Positions 27,711 to 37,361 of a stretch of DNA of 64,000 nucleotides are shown here, one piece after another; the stretch's first letter is position 1; every line of letters begins with the position of its first letter. The notes under the pieces were generated by a model that made no database searches, was not told where the DNA came from, and saw nothing but the letters and a program-made list of their open reading frames with translations. The position numbers and the translations under genes were made by a program. Origin of the DNA: Dyadobacter endophyticus (GTDB lineage Bacteria; Bacteroidota; Bacteroidia; Cytophagales; Spirosomataceae); assembly GCF_014641595.1 (NCBI RefSeq), contig NZ_BMIA01000001.1:992001-1056000 (forward strand), read 5' to 3'.

Positions 27711-29018
27711 TTACTGCTCTGCTTTTGCACATCCAATGTTGCTATCTTTCTGCTCAGGCCGGATGATCATCCTCAAATATTGATCTTTGGTTAGGTATGC
27801 TGAAACCCAGCTGGCAAATGTTTTGATCTTATTTCTTACATTAATGAGGGAAAGCAGATGTATAAATAGCCACATAAGCCAAGCCAGAAAACCTTCAAAA
27901 TGCGCATGTGGTTTGGCCAGATCTGCAACCGCCTTATTTCTGCCAATAATGGCCATTGAACCTTTATCGTTGTAATGGAAAGGCTTCAATACCTGCTGAC
28001 GGCTGGCCAAGTGCATATTGTGAGCAAGATTTTTCCCCTGTTGAATGGCGACCTGCGCAAGTTGCGGATGGCCATTTGAAAATGGCTGGTCGGTCGTCTG
28101 AATGCAGGTATCTCCAATGGCATATATGTTTGAAGTTCCCGTCACCATATTGAATTCATTCACAATGAGCCTCTTTCCCCTTCCGTAAACTTCGTTGGGA
28201 AGCCCCTCAAAAACGTGGACCGTCACGCCCGCGGTCCACAACAGATTTTTAGTTGCGATTCTCATCCCGCTTCCAAGAAGCACGGAATCACCATCGAAAT
28301 CTTTGACGAGTTCATTGAGCCTGATTTTGATACCCATCGCTTCCAGTGATTTATGGGTGTATTGCTGGGATTCTTTGCTCATCGGACCAAGCAAGGTCGG
28401 CAAGCCATCAATCAGGTAGATGTCAAAAGGCAAACCTGATAGTTCAGGGAAATCTTTTTCAAGTATGTTTGCTTTTAGCTCAGAATGCATCCCTGCGATT
28501 TCAACACCTGTTGGCCCACCGCCCGCCACTACAATGGTAGTAAGCTTTTGCCGCTCGGCCGGGTCAGTGGTGCGTGTTGCAAGTTCGAACCTTTCCAAAA
28601 TTGCATTCTTCAAGTAGATTGCATCAGCAACAGTTTTCATTGGCAATGCATGTTTCTTTACATTATCATTGCCGAAAAAATTACTTTCCTTCCCCGTCGC
28701 CAAAACGAGCTTTGAATATTGAAGCTCGCCTGTTGTAAGTACCACAGTATTATTATCAGGCTTAATTTCCAGCAGCTCACCCATTCTAAAATGAAAATTA
28801 GAATGATTGCGGAAAAGCCTCCGATAGGGATAGCTGATTCCAGATACATCCAGGAACCCTGTCGCAACCTGATAAAGTAAGGGTGGAAAGAAGTTGTAAT
28901 TATTTCTGTCTACCAAAGTAACCTGCACTTGGAAGGGGTTCTTCAAAAGTTCTTTGGCAAGATTAATTCCACCAAATCCCCCACCAATTATGATTATGTT
29001 TTCTTCTGTGGTTTCCAT
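27711..29018 (-). CDS. Type II NADH dehydrogenase-like flavoprotein
   Basis: A 435-aa FAD-dependent NAD(P)H:quinone oxidoreductase. It has the FAD loop IIIIGGGFGGINLAK at the N-terminus, the NADH loop VVAGGGPTGVEIAG (about 167-180), and the second FAD segment NIYAIGDTC. A hydrophobic C-terminal region (WLMWLFIHLLSLI) anchors it to the inner membrane. It passes electrons from NADH to quinone without pumping protons. It sits between the efflux operon upstream and the SDR downstream, all on the minus strand. Confidence 0.9.
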   Translation of the reverse strand: METTEENIIIIGGGFGGINLAKELLKNPFQVQVTLVDRNNYNFFPPLLYQVATGFLDVSGISYPYRRLFRNHSNFHFRMGELLEIKPDNNTVVLTTGELQYSKLVLATGKESNFFGNDNVKKHALPMKTVADAIYLKNAILERFELATRTTDPAERQKLTTIVVAGGGPTGVEIAGMHSELKANILEKDFPELSGLPFDIYLIDGLPTLLGPMSKESQQYTHKSLEAMGIKIRLNELVKDFDGDSVLLGSGMRIATKNLLWTAGVTVHVFEGLPNEVYGRGKRLIVNEFNMVTGTSNIYAIGDTCIQTTDQPFSNGHPQLAQVAIQQGKNLAHNMHLASRQQVLKPFHYNDKGSMAIIGRNKAVADLAKPHAHFEGFLAWLMWLFIHLLSLINVRNKIKTFASWVSAYLTKDQYLRMIIRPEQKDSNIGCAKAEQ

Positions 29019-29087
29019 GATTTGCTTAAAAGTGAATGTATATCAATGATGCAGCCTTCATTGTTGATTACGGAGAAATGTGATTTC

Positions 29088-30695
29088 CTAGCTTCGGCGG
29101 ACAGTCAGGAAAATCCTTCGCCATGATGGGAAAGACTTGATCACGGGCGCTGAAAAATGATAGGTGCCGATGGCGGCTAAAACAAACAGGCCAAACACCG
29201 ATATAGTCCCAAAAATATCTTTCCCGGCAAGCAGCATAGCTTCTCTGCTTACTCTTCCATAGATCACTTTGGATGATATCTGCGAAGCTTCAAGACTTGA
29301 AGAGCCGTGTTTGATCGCCTGCCCGTATAGTTGCTGCCAAAGTGGTTGCAGCGCGCTTCCATCCATTTTGGAAGAAAGTTTTTGTTTATAATCCTGTAAA
29401 CGGGTATATGCATTTTCATTGATGATTGCTCCCATCACCGCATTCCCTAAAGCATTTCTGAACATGGCCATGTAACAGAGCATCTGGGTAAATATGTCGA
29501 ATCCCACGCCCAGTGTCATGTACTTGCCAGCAGCAGCAAAGATGATGATGTTGCCAAAACCTTTGAAGAAATAGGGAATATATAACTGCTGCTCTCCGGC
29601 ACTGGCATCGAAGGAAAAATATAGCCAGACATGGTGCAGGGTCAGCATCACAAAACCCAAGGCAAAAACGGTACGGAACGGCCCATTGACGTATTTGAAC
29701 CACCAATAACCAAATGCAGCACCGGCCAGAATGCCAGCAGCAATCCACCAGTTAAGCCCTCCAATATGCAGGTTGTCCAGGCGCATCACCGAGCTCGTAA
29801 AAGGTCCCAGTACACTTCCAGTTGTGTTCAGCATCAACTGGGCGGCCAGGATAATGATGATGGCGACATTTACATTCGTCAGCCTAAAAACGCGCGGCAG
29901 CATAAGCGAACGCTTTTTGGTATACGTACGGTAAAGAACAAGAATTACCCATATTAACCCCGCGATGGTGGCAACCATAATTTTTTCTGACGCATACCAG
30001 TCCAGCACTCGCCCGTAGGTAAGCACGTAGCTAAGTAGTGAAAACAGGATTGTCCAATGAAAAACGCCCATCCAATCAATGCCCACCAAAGGCAGTGGTT
30101 TAGCAATCCTGAATGGCCTTAATAACACCAAAATGACAAGTGCCTGCGATGCGAGAAGGGCAGCCATAAGGTAATATATCATTTCCCACTCGTATCTATC
30201 GGCAAGCAAAATCGCCAGTGTACTGCTTACCTGGGCGGAAAGCAAAACAATGCCAAGTGCTACACTGAAAAACATGCCATAATCTTTATGCTGGGTAATA
30301 ACCAGTTGAATAGAGACGAGCGTTTCGAAGGTGCCGATCATCTTTAATGCACCGATAAAAAAAGCGCATAGGATCAATACCGGAATGGATGAAGTGTAAG
30401 CACAAACCAGTAAAAGCAGGGCAAGCAAAACCGAGCAGACTGCCAGGATTTGCTGGGATGTGAAGCGAAATTTGATCCTGAACAGTAGTGGAAAAATGAA
30501 GGTGACACCAATGGTGCTGACCTGATAAACAAACGTCAGATCTTCTTTATAAATCTGATTTGCTCCTACAATATCACCCATCAAGCTCAGGTAAACCGGA
30601 TTTGCACATTGAAATAGGATTGCAAATAGGACAAACAGGGCTACCCGTACCCAACCGGGTACAAATTCTTTGAAACATTGTAAGGGCTGGTTCAT
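29088..30695 (-). CDS. MFS efflux transporter (EmrB-like partner)
   Basis: A 535-aa inner-membrane protein with about 14 hydrophobic segments, as in DHA2-type drug:proton antiporters. Sequence motifs of EmrB are weak (no clear motif C), so the call relies on topology and on its operon. It overlaps the HlyD/EmrA-like gene by 4 nt, which follows a TolC homologue, giving a complete tripartite EmrAB-TolC-type pump in the order TolC, adaptor, MFS. Substrate unknown. Confidence 0.85.
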   Translation of the reverse strand: MNQPLQCFKEFVPGWVRVALFVLFAILFQCANPVYLSLMGDIVGANQIYKEDLTFVYQVSTIGVTFIFPLLFRIKFRFTSQQILAVCSVLLALLLLVCAYTSSIPVLILCAFFIGALKMIGTFETLVSIQLVITQHKDYGMFFSVALGIVLLSAQVSSTLAILLADRYEWEMIYYLMAALLASQALVILVLLRPFRIAKPLPLVGIDWMGVFHWTILFSLLSYVLTYGRVLDWYASEKIMVATIAGLIWVILVLYRTYTKKRSLMLPRVFRLTNVNVAIIIILAAQLMLNTTGSVLGPFTSSVMRLDNLHIGGLNWWIAAGILAGAAFGYWWFKYVNGPFRTVFALGFVMLTLHHVWLYFSFDASAGEQQLYIPYFFKGFGNIIIFAAAGKYMTLGVGFDIFTQMLCYMAMFRNALGNAVMGAIINENAYTRLQDYKQKLSSKMDGSALQPLWQQLYGQAIKHGSSSLEASQISSKVIYGRVSREAMLLAGKDIFGTISVFGLFVLAAIGTYHFSAPVIKSFPSWRRIFLTVRRS

Positions 30696-31750
30696 GGCTT
30701 TTGATCAAAATAAACGACAGCATTCATGCCTGCTTTCAGCTTTGCAAGTTGGGCCTGATCTTTTGCGTCCATAAAATCCAATCTTACCGGCACCCGCTGT
30801 TGGATTTTGACAAAATTTCCGGTGGCATTATCAGTGGGTACCAGCGAAAATACTGATCCTGTTGCGCCGGCAATGGAAGTAATGGTAGCAGTGAAGTCGT
30901 AACCGTCAATGGCATCGATCTGAACGCGCGCTTTCTTTCCCACAGCCAGGGATTGCAGCTGCTTTTCATTGATATTAACTGTGAGCCATTTCTCGTCATT
31001 GTTCACTACGGCAGCAAGTTGCTGGCCAGCTTGCACAAGTTGGCCTTCTGTAATATTCTTCCGTCCTATGTATCCGTCACAGGGTGCCAGAATAATTGTA
31101 TAAAGCACATTCAGTTTTGCTGCTTTTAGCTGGGCTTGCGCCCGTTTGATGGCAGCATCATTAACGTGTATTTTTGCACCAGTTTCTTTGACTGCCAGCC
31201 TATTACCATTTTCGGCATTTTGCATGGCGCTTAACTTTGCAAGCAAAGCATCATAATCACTTTTCACCTGATCGTATTGCTGCTGGGTTACAGATTCTTG
31301 CGCCAGCAACGTTTCATAACGTCGCAGGTTCTTTTCGGCATTCCAAAGCCTGGCCTTAGTCTCTTGTAAATTTGAGGTGGCTATGGTAACCGTGTTTTCT
31401 GCCGTTGTTACCGATGACCGGGTCACATATTTTCCCGCCAGTGCGTCCAACAGGTTTGCTTCTGCCAGCTGCTGCTGAACCAGGTAATCAGTATTATCGA
31501 TGACCACCAATGTATCCCCCCTTTTGACCTGTTGGAATTCCACAAAATTGATTTTTGTAATGTAGCCTCCAACTCGGGCATTTACCGGCGAAAGCAATTG
31601 CTGTACCTGCGCGTCATCGCTATAAGTGGCCTGATTGAAGGAATAAAAATATCTTAGACCGATAGCCACAACTGCAATGGCAGCCAGGCCAGTCAGCCAG
31701 CCGAGCCATTTATTAGGTTGATGATCTGTTCTATGATGATGCGTGCTCAT
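30692..31750 (-). CDS. HlyD/EmrA-type membrane fusion protein
   Basis: A 352-aa adaptor with one N-terminal membrane anchor (LTGLAAIAVVAIGLRYF) after a His-rich cytoplasmic tip. It has the biotinyl-lipoyl half GGYITKINFVEFQQVKRGDTL, a long coiled-coil hairpin (about 70-200), and the second half GYIGRKNITEGQLVQAGQ. It connects the MFS pump with the TolC homologue; the start of the MFS gene overlaps its stop, and the TolC gene ends 2 nt before it. Confidence 0.92.
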   Translation of the reverse strand: MSTHHHRTDHQPNKWLGWLTGLAAIAVVAIGLRYFYSFNQATYSDDAQVQQLLSPVNARVGGYITKINFVEFQQVKRGDTLVVIDNTDYLVQQQLAEANLLDALAGKYVTRSSVTTAENTVTIATSNLQETKARLWNAEKNLRRYETLLAQESVTQQQYDQVKSDYDALLAKLSAMQNAENGNRLAVKETGAKIHVNDAAIKRAQAQLKAAKLNVLYTIILAPCDGYIGRKNITEGQLVQAGQQLAAVVNNDEKWLTVNINEKQLQSLAVGKKARVQIDAIDGYDFTATITSIAGATGSVFSLVPTDNATGNFVKIQQRVPVRLDFMDAKDQAQLAKLKAGMNAVVYFDQKP

Positions 31751-31752
31751 TT

Positions 31753-33069
31753 CTAATTGAGTTGTCCTGTAACTTTTTGAAGTTCGAAATAGCGCATCAC
31801 CCGTTGGGCCTGCGCGTTGGTTAATTGCAATTCTGCCGCCAATTTTTGATTACTGGCATCGGTGATATCTGTGATGAGCGCAACCTGCTGATCATAAGCA
31901 TTTGTGATGCGCCGGTAGTTTTCGGTTGCCAGTTCAAGTTTCTTTGCTTCGCTGGAAAGCTGGTCGCCTGCTTCATTCCAAAGTGTGTATGCATTGAAGA
32001 CAGCCTTTCGCATATTTTCTTGAGCAAGCTGCTCATACTGGGTGGCTGCCTGCAAGCCTTTTGTAGCAGCATCCACTCTTGCTTTATTTTTATATAATCC
32101 GCTAAGGCTGTAATTCAACCGCACACCAACTGTTAGATTATTGGCGTAGATGTCTTTTGCCGGTATATCATATACGTAAGGTCTTGCCAGTCCATTTGTT
32201 GCATACAGTGAGGCCTCTGGAAGATAGGCCGCCTTTATTTGTTGTTGCCTTTTCTTAGCCATTTCAGTATTAAGCTGATTAATTTTAAGCTCAGGTTGAT
32301 TTTGCAGGGCTACTTGCTGCAGCGTGTTTAGTGCCAATTCTGTGACATTATTTTCAGGAAGAATTGTATCTGGCTCAATGATTGTTCCCTCAGGCAATAC
32401 GAGTATCTCTACCATAGCATTGTTAATGATCCTGATACGGTTACTGACTTTTACCAATTGCAGCTTCATCTCTTCAAGCAGCAGCTCACTACGAATTTTA
32501 TCGCTTCTCAAAACGATACCGGCCCTCATACGATTATCAATTTTTTCCAAGAGCATGCTAGCCTGGTCGATGTTGCTTTTGTAGACATCGCGTTGCCCCA
32601 GTAAGCGGAAAAGGTCAAGATAATAGCCTACCAGTAGGAGCTTTACCTCCATTTTGTTTTTTTCATAGTTCAATCCGGCTACCCGGCCTCGCAGCTCAGA
32701 TATTTCAATGTCCCGGCCAACTCTGCCACCGCTGAAAAGCAGGTAGCTTGCTTGCAGCACATAGCTATTTGAAAAATGGGGCATTTCGTAAAAGCCCGTC
32801 TTCATTGTACCCATTCCTATAACACCCACATCGGTAAGGTAACCCGCCGTGACGGCCATATCTATATCAGGAAGCCGGTGATTTTTGGAAACGTCTATAC
32901 CTGCTTGGGCATCTTGTATTCTAATCGCGTCCAGTTTCAGCTGACGATTATTGTTTTCAGCTAATTCAAAAAGCTTCTTGACCGTTATATGTAGGCTGTC
33001 CTGTCCGTGCGCCATATTGGTAACGCAGAATAAAGTGGCCAAGATGATTAATGCAATTCGTGTCTTCAT
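31753..33069 (-). CDS. TolC-family outer-membrane channel
   Basis: A 438-aa outer-membrane efflux protein. ATG 33069 opens a signal peptide (IALIILATLFCVTNMAHGQ), which is why I chose it over the in-frame GTG at 33087. Two coiled-coil halves are visible (about 25-210 and 230-435), with the family-like LFELAENNNRQLKLD near the start. It is the first gene of the TolC-adaptor-MFS operon and lies 157 bp downstream of the AraC regulator gene on the same strand. Confidence 0.92.
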   Translation of the reverse strand: MKTRIALIILATLFCVTNMAHGQDSLHITVKKLFELAENNNRQLKLDAIRIQDAQAGIDVSKNHRLPDIDMAVTAGYLTDVGVIGMGTMKTGFYEMPHFSNSYVLQASYLLFSGGRVGRDIEISELRGRVAGLNYEKNKMEVKLLLVGYYLDLFRLLGQRDVYKSNIDQASMLLEKIDNRMRAGIVLRSDKIRSELLLEEMKLQLVKVSNRIRIINNAMVEILVLPEGTIIEPDTILPENNVTELALNTLQQVALQNQPELKINQLNTEMAKKRQQQIKAAYLPEASLYATNGLARPYVYDIPAKDIYANNLTVGVRLNYSLSGLYKNKARVDAATKGLQAATQYEQLAQENMRKAVFNAYTLWNEAGDQLSSEAKKLELATENYRRITNAYDQQVALITDITDASNQKLAAELQLTNAQAQRVMRYFELQKVTGQLN

Positions 33070-33226
33070 CGCTAAATTTCTATGCACAAAATTGCATTTA
33101 CTTGTAGCTATAAAGAATGGGCAAAAGATGAATTATATATCAAAAAGTAAGAATTGAATAGAAATATTCCTCGAAACAGAGAATCATCTTGGGGGATAAA
33201 GTTTCTCATATATCAGAAACTCAAAG

Positions 33227-34129
33227 TCAAAACGAATTATAGCCGTTCCTATATTCGGAAGGAGCAAGCTGAGTGTACTTTTTGAAGAAGCGGCTGAAAT
33301 GAAATTGATTTTGGAAGTTTAGCTGATCGGCAATGTTGCCGATCGTAGTTCCTGGGTAATCCAGAAGGACCTTCGCTTCTAAGATAACCATCTGAATAAT
33401 GTAGCTACGCGCCGTATGCCCTGTATTTTCTTTGAGCACCTGTGACAGATACTTTTCGTGAATATTAAGCGAGCGGGCATAAAATGAGACCTCACGCTGT
33501 TGTTTGTAGTGTTTGACCAACAGGTCGAAAAATTGCTGCACAATGCTTTTCGTTGGCGGATTGGGCATCTGCTGCTCCTGATAACAAAAGCCAATCTGCG
33601 AAATGGTCGCTTGAAATGTTGGGCGAAGAATTTCTTCTTCCCCTTTTTGAGCCCCTTTAAAACGAATCAGTAACTGGTGGATCAGATCAATCATTTGACC
33701 AATGATAATCTGGTCCTCTGTTTTGAGTACGATTAACGCTTGCTGGTCATCACCGAAAAGAGGTAACTGGGCTACGCTTTTGGTGTAGTGCGCGGAAGTA
33801 AGGATAAAATCGGGAGCAAATAATAACGACAAGAAATGCACTGAGTTCTCCTGCCAGCTCATTTCCCGGATCGCTGATGGCGGCACAATAAGTAAATCGC
33901 CCTGATTAAGGTTGTGCTTCTGAAGATTCACCTTGACTTGCATCTGACCATCCTGTACCAGAATGATCGAGTAATGATTAGACCGGAACGGGCGATCCCA
34001 TATTTTTTCAACAGAATAAATTGCTGAATCAAAAACCATTAACCCTGGCGTGGCTTCGCCTAAGCCAAATGCACCGCGCAGGTGTGGAATTTCCAGATTG
34101 GACGGCAGCGATTTTTCGGGGGATTTCAT
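33227..34129 (-). CDS. AraC-family transcriptional regulator
   Basis: A 300-aa regulator. The N-terminal cupin-like effector domain (about 30-180) contains HYSIILVQDGQMQVKV and GDLLIVPPSA. The C-terminal domain has two helix-turn-helix motifs (ARSLNIHEKYLSQVLKE and IGNIADQLNFQNQFHFSRFFKKY). It lies directly upstream of the TolC-adaptor-MFS operon in the same direction and is the likely activator of that pump. Confidence 0.92.
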   Translation of the reverse strand: MKSPEKSLPSNLEIPHLRGAFGLGEATPGLMVFDSAIYSVEKIWDRPFRSNHYSIILVQDGQMQVKVNLQKHNLNQGDLLIVPPSAIREMSWQENSVHFLSLLFAPDFILTSAHYTKSVAQLPLFGDDQQALIVLKTEDQIIIGQMIDLIHQLLIRFKGAQKGEEEILRPTFQATISQIGFCYQEQQMPNPPTKSIVQQFFDLLVKHYKQQREVSFYARSLNIHEKYLSQVLKENTGHTARSYIIQMVILEAKVLLDYPGTTIGNIADQLNFQNQFHFSRFFKKYTQLAPSEYRNGYNSF

Positions 34130-34223
34130 GGCATTTCACTTCATAGTAAACAGTTGTAAATATGGGCAAAGTATTACTGCCAAACTATGACGTATTTTGA
34201 TTTGAACAACTGCCCACGCAAAA

Positions 34224-34258
34224 CAATAGCCCGTACAGCTTATGTGAACGGGCTATTG
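34224..34258 (-). terminator. Terminator behind hxlAB
   Basis: CAATAGCCCGT (34224-34234) and ACGGGCTATTG (34248-34258) form perfect 11-bp arms, with TTTT following on the minus strand. It lies 22 bp after the hxlA stop. Confidence 0.85.
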
Positions 34259-34280
34259 ACCAATAACGATAACGGTAAGC

Positions 34281-34922
34281 TTATGCTACTAAAACAGAAT
34301 CGATAGCCTCACGGAGTGCTTTTGCCGCAACTGCCGGATCTTCCGCGCTGTAAATAGCTGCACCTGCAACGGCAACCTGGGCACCGGCTTCAATTACTGC
34401 TGTGACGTTGCTAAGGTTTACCCCTCCTGCAATCGAAACCGGGACACCTGCTCGGGCTGCTTCATCGATCAGCACCTGAATCGAATAGCCTTCGGTCCAT
34501 TGCTCATCCAGACCGGCGTGCAATTCCACGAATTCAACACCTAATTCTATCACTTCCTGCGCTCTTTTTACACGGTCAGGATAACCGATGGTGTCAACCA
34601 CCACGCCTTTGCCATGGGCCTTTGCTGCCTTCACAGCCCCAATAATTGTTGCATTTCCTGCTGCGCCCATTACCGTTACCAGATCGGCTCCGGCCTTGAA
34701 AGCGATATCGGCTTCCAGTTCACCTGCGTCAGCCGTTTTAAGGTCGGCAAAAACCAGTTTGTCAGGATGCGCAGTTTTCATCGCGGTGATCACACTTGAT
34801 CCCATGTTCTTGATCAGCGGAGTGCCGAGTTCAATGATATCGACGTAAGGGGCTACCTTTGCAGCAAGTGCTAACGCATCTTCTGTTGTCAATAAGTCTA
34901 TTGCTACTTGCAATTTGGCCAT
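34281..34922 (-). CDS. hxlA: 3-hexulose-6-phosphate synthase
   Basis: A 213-aa enzyme of the orotidine-phosphate-decarboxylase/HUMPS superfamily, condensing formaldehyde with ribulose 5-phosphate. Typical segments are LQVAIDLLTTEDAL at the N-terminus, IIELGTPLIKNMG, and VFADLKTADAGE with the conserved Lys and Asp of the active site. The C-terminal SIAGGVN and VAGAAIYSAEDP are phosphate-binding. Its partner isomerase gene lies 34 bp upstream in the same operon, and the pair fixes and detoxifies formaldehyde. Confidence 0.94.
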   Translation of the reverse strand: MAKLQVAIDLLTTEDALALAAKVAPYVDIIELGTPLIKNMGSSVITAMKTAHPDKLVFADLKTADAGELEADIAFKAGADLVTVMGAAGNATIIGAVKAAKAHGKGVVVDTIGYPDRVKRAQEVIELGVEFVELHAGLDEQWTEGYSIQVLIDEAARAGVPVSIAGGVNLSNVTAVIEAGAQVAVAGAAIYSAEDPAVAAKALREAIDSVLVA

Positions 34923-34956
34923 TTTGAATATATTTAGTTGTACAGTTTATTAATTC

Positions 34957-35547
34957 TTACTCCATGTTGGCATGTCGCTTCCAAAGCGTTTCTGCCGGGG
35001 ATCCATCCAGTTTCCATAACTCCATAAAAATGGCGTCTCCGATTAACAGCAATGCCTGCTCGAAAAGGCTGCCTGCATATTGTTTTGATCTGCTGCCAGC
35101 ATGATCTTCCTTTTCTGCTGCTGGCAGCAGGATATGCGTATCCGAAATTCCCGCCAGTGTTGATGTGGGGTTGGTTGTGATGGCGATCACATTGGCTCCG
35201 ACTGATTTTGCTTTTTCGGCAGCCCGAACAATCGAGCCCGTAGTTCCCGATCCGGAAGCGACCCACAAAAGGTCTGCGGATTGTATGGCGGGCGTAGTGG
35301 TGTCGCCGACGAAATAAACCTTGAAACCCAGATGCATCAGTCGCATCGCAACAGAGCGCATTGAGAATCCCGACCGCCCCGCCGCAAGTAGAAATATCGA
35401 CTCCGCCCGCTGTATGCCTTTTACAAGTGCTCCAAAATCTTCATACTCCAATGCTTCCGAAAGCGCATTATTCTCGGCCAGTATTTGTTTTAGACTTTCA
35501 TGAATGTCAGTCGAATGAAGTAGGTATTGTTGATCATCTAAATGCAT
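34957..35547 (-). CDS. hxlB: 6-phospho-3-hexuloisomerase
   Basis: A 196-aa SIS-domain isomerase converting hexulose 6-phosphate to fructose 6-phosphate. The SIS fold shows AAGRSGFSMRSVAMRLMHLGF and VASGSGTTGSIVRAAEKAKS, which bind the sugar phosphate. It is the first gene of the hxlB-hxlA operon and is divergent from an AraC-type regulator. Together the two enzymes form the core of the ribulose monophosphate pathway. Confidence 0.93.
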   Translation of the reverse strand: MHLDDQQYLLHSTDIHESLKQILAENNALSEALEYEDFGALVKGIQRAESIFLLAAGRSGFSMRSVAMRLMHLGFKVYFVGDTTTPAIQSADLLWVASGSGTTGSIVRAAEKAKSVGANVIAITTNPTSTLAGISDTHILLPAAEKEDHAGSRSKQYAGSLFEQALLLIGDAIFMELWKLDGSPAETLWKRHANME

Positions 35548-35570
35548 AATTGCCTCGTTTTATCTGATGA

Positions 35571-35719
35571 CAAATGTACTGTATCCAGGCTTTTTGAAGG
35601 TTAGACAATCATCCAGATAAGGTGGACAATCTGGAACATTTGAGGTTAAAAATTTATATATTTGGATATTAAAAAATTAAATTTCCGAATAGTCCACCAT
35701 AATTTCCAGATCGTCCACT
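35571..35719. promoter_or_regulatory. Divergent promoter region with inverted AraC-like sites
   Basis: On the minus strand TACATTTG (35571-35578) fits the -7 box for hxlB. A 15-bp site GGTGGACAATCTGGA (35621-35635) recurs as an inverted copy (35705-35719), matching 13 of 15 bases, and a further GTCCACC half lies at 35692-35698. These look like binding sites for the divergent AraC protein. Confidence 0.55.
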
Positions 35720-35749
35720 AAGGACGTCTCTGATAGTTTTATCCAAAAT

Positions 35750-36628
35750 ATGAATGCATCGACAAAAGAATCACGGCTTGCCAGCGCAATGATTTATATC
35801 CGTAATCTTCGTGATTGTCCGCCAAGCTACCTGAATGATCCTGGCAGAAAAGACTTTTTTGAAATTGTCTGGTTAAAGAATGAAGACCCTTTGCATGATA
35901 CGAAAAACGAAAATTTCGAGATTAAAGGCGACTGGATATACCTCATACCACCTTACCGCGTACATCAGGTCAATAAAGCAGGTAAAAACGGTGAGCTGTT
36001 ATCCTTCAAAAGAGAAGTTTTGGAGGAAGATGACAAAGAGTTTTTGCTGGATATTTTCAAAATTTTCAACGTTCAGGGAGAGTTTTCTTGCCTAAGGCTC
36101 GAAGAAGAAGCAGCTGCCGATCTCGGTAATGTGTTCCAGTTATTGAACGACGAGTATCAGAAAACGGCAGACGACCTGGTAATTGTAAAAGCGATACTTA
36201 AGGTCTTTCTGTTAAAGCTGATAAAAGTAAAAGAGCAGCAGTTTACCGGACATGATATTCATCAAAAACGAGTTTACGAATTCTTAATGCTGCTGGAAAG
36301 CAATTATTTGGAGGTTCGTAATACCGATTTTTACGCCGGAAAATTGGGCATCAGCTCCAAGCGACTTAATCAAATACTCAAAGGCAAGCTGGGCAAAACC
36401 GGGATGGAGTTGATTCATGACAGGATTATTCTCGAAGCAAAGCGAATGATTATCCACAGCGAACAGACCATCAAAGAGATAGCTTACGAACTTGGTTTTT
36501 CAGACCGGCCATATTTCAGCCGGTTCTTTAAGAAACAAACTGATCAAACACCTGACGAATTTCAAAAACAGACTCGTGTTCATCAGAAATTGAAGCTTAA
36601 CACCTTATCTGATAGCACTGCCATTTAG
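35750..36628 (+). CDS. AraC-family regulator, divergent from hxlBA
   Basis: A 292-aa regulator with an N-terminal AraC-binding-like domain (about 20-130) and a C-terminal double HTH (TDFYAGKLGISSKRLNQILK and IKEIAYELGFSDRPYFSRFF). It is divergent from hxlB with a shared 202-bp region that carries inverted repeats. By position it is the likely regulator of the formaldehyde genes, responding to an unknown effector. Confidence 0.9.
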   Translation: MNASTKESRLASAMIYIRNLRDCPPSYLNDPGRKDFFEIVWLKNEDPLHDTKNENFEIKGDWIYLIPPYRVHQVNKAGKNGELLSFKREVLEEDDKEFLLDIFKIFNVQGEFSCLRLEEEAAADLGNVFQLLNDEYQKTADDLVIVKAILKVFLLKLIKVKEQQFTGHDIHQKRVYEFLMLLESNYLEVRNTDFYAGKLGISSKRLNQILKGKLGKTGMELIHDRIILEAKRMIIHSEQTIKEIAYELGFSDRPYFSRFFKKQTDQTPDEFQKQTRVHQKLKLNTLSDSTAI

Positions 36629-36638
36629 TAAATCAAAA

Positions 36639-36664
36639 AAGGCTGCCGGAGATCCAGCAGCCTT
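36639..36664 (-). terminator. Terminator between convergent genes
   Basis: AAGGCTGC (36639-36646) and GCAGCCTT (36657-36664) pair, with an A run before it on the plus strand giving a T run on the minus strand. It best serves the minus-strand gene, and weakly the AraC gene. Confidence 0.8.
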
Positions 36665-36689
36665 AAAATATGTTGAAGGAAAGCAATAA

Positions 36690-37298
36690 TCAGCTAGATT
36701 GATTATATGCGTACCAAGAAATTTTCCAAACCCCATCCACTTTTTTTACTACAAAAATCTCGCGGTAGCTTGCAGGAACGGTTTGGCCGGTGGCATTGAT
36801 CAGGGTAGTCCCTCCCGAATGAGATCTCACATAACTATAATCTCCGTCAATCACGATCTCGTCAATTGTGAAGGCCAGGGTGAGCTTAATCGCTGAAAAA
36901 ACGCCTTCATAAGTGGCTTTGATCGCGGCAGCGCCCTTCATTGTCGGCGCATCAGGTGCCGTCAGCACACGGTTTGTCTCAAACAGGTTGGAGACAGCAG
37001 CCGCATCGGACGAAGCGAGCGCACTGGAATGGGTAGCGGTTGTGAGTGAATTGATAGCGCTTCTGTCTGCTTCTGTATAGCTACTAGCCTTATTTTCGGT
37101 CACATCTGTACTAACTGCCTGACTGAGTGTACCCATCTTGTTGTACAGGTATCTTGCGATTTTCCACTGATCATCTGCCTTTTTCACTATAAACACTTCT
37201 CCGTTTTCCTCGGTAGCAGTTGCGCCATTTGCTTTTATAGTGAGGGTCCCCGCAGAAGTTGACCTGACAAAGCTATCTTCTTTACCGACAATGATCAC
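36690..37298 (-). pseudogene. N-terminally truncated tandem NTF2-like gene
   Basis: A 202-aa frame opening with GTG, directly preceded in frame by TAA. The second half (about 75-200) is a complete NTF2/SgcJ-like domain ending WKISWYAYNQ. The first 60 residues match only the back half of the same domain: DSFVRSTSAG aligns with DYSYVRSHSGG, and both end in a WKI..Y.YN pattern. The intact parent would thus have been a tandem repeat, and the front half of repeat 1 is missing here. Only 63 bp separate it from egtB, so the missing part has been deleted. It may still be translated. Confidence 0.7.
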
Positions 37299-37361
37299 TT
37301 AATTGGATATTCCTCTCCAAAGTGCTCAGGAACACTGGCGTACTTTCGCACGAATATCTAC

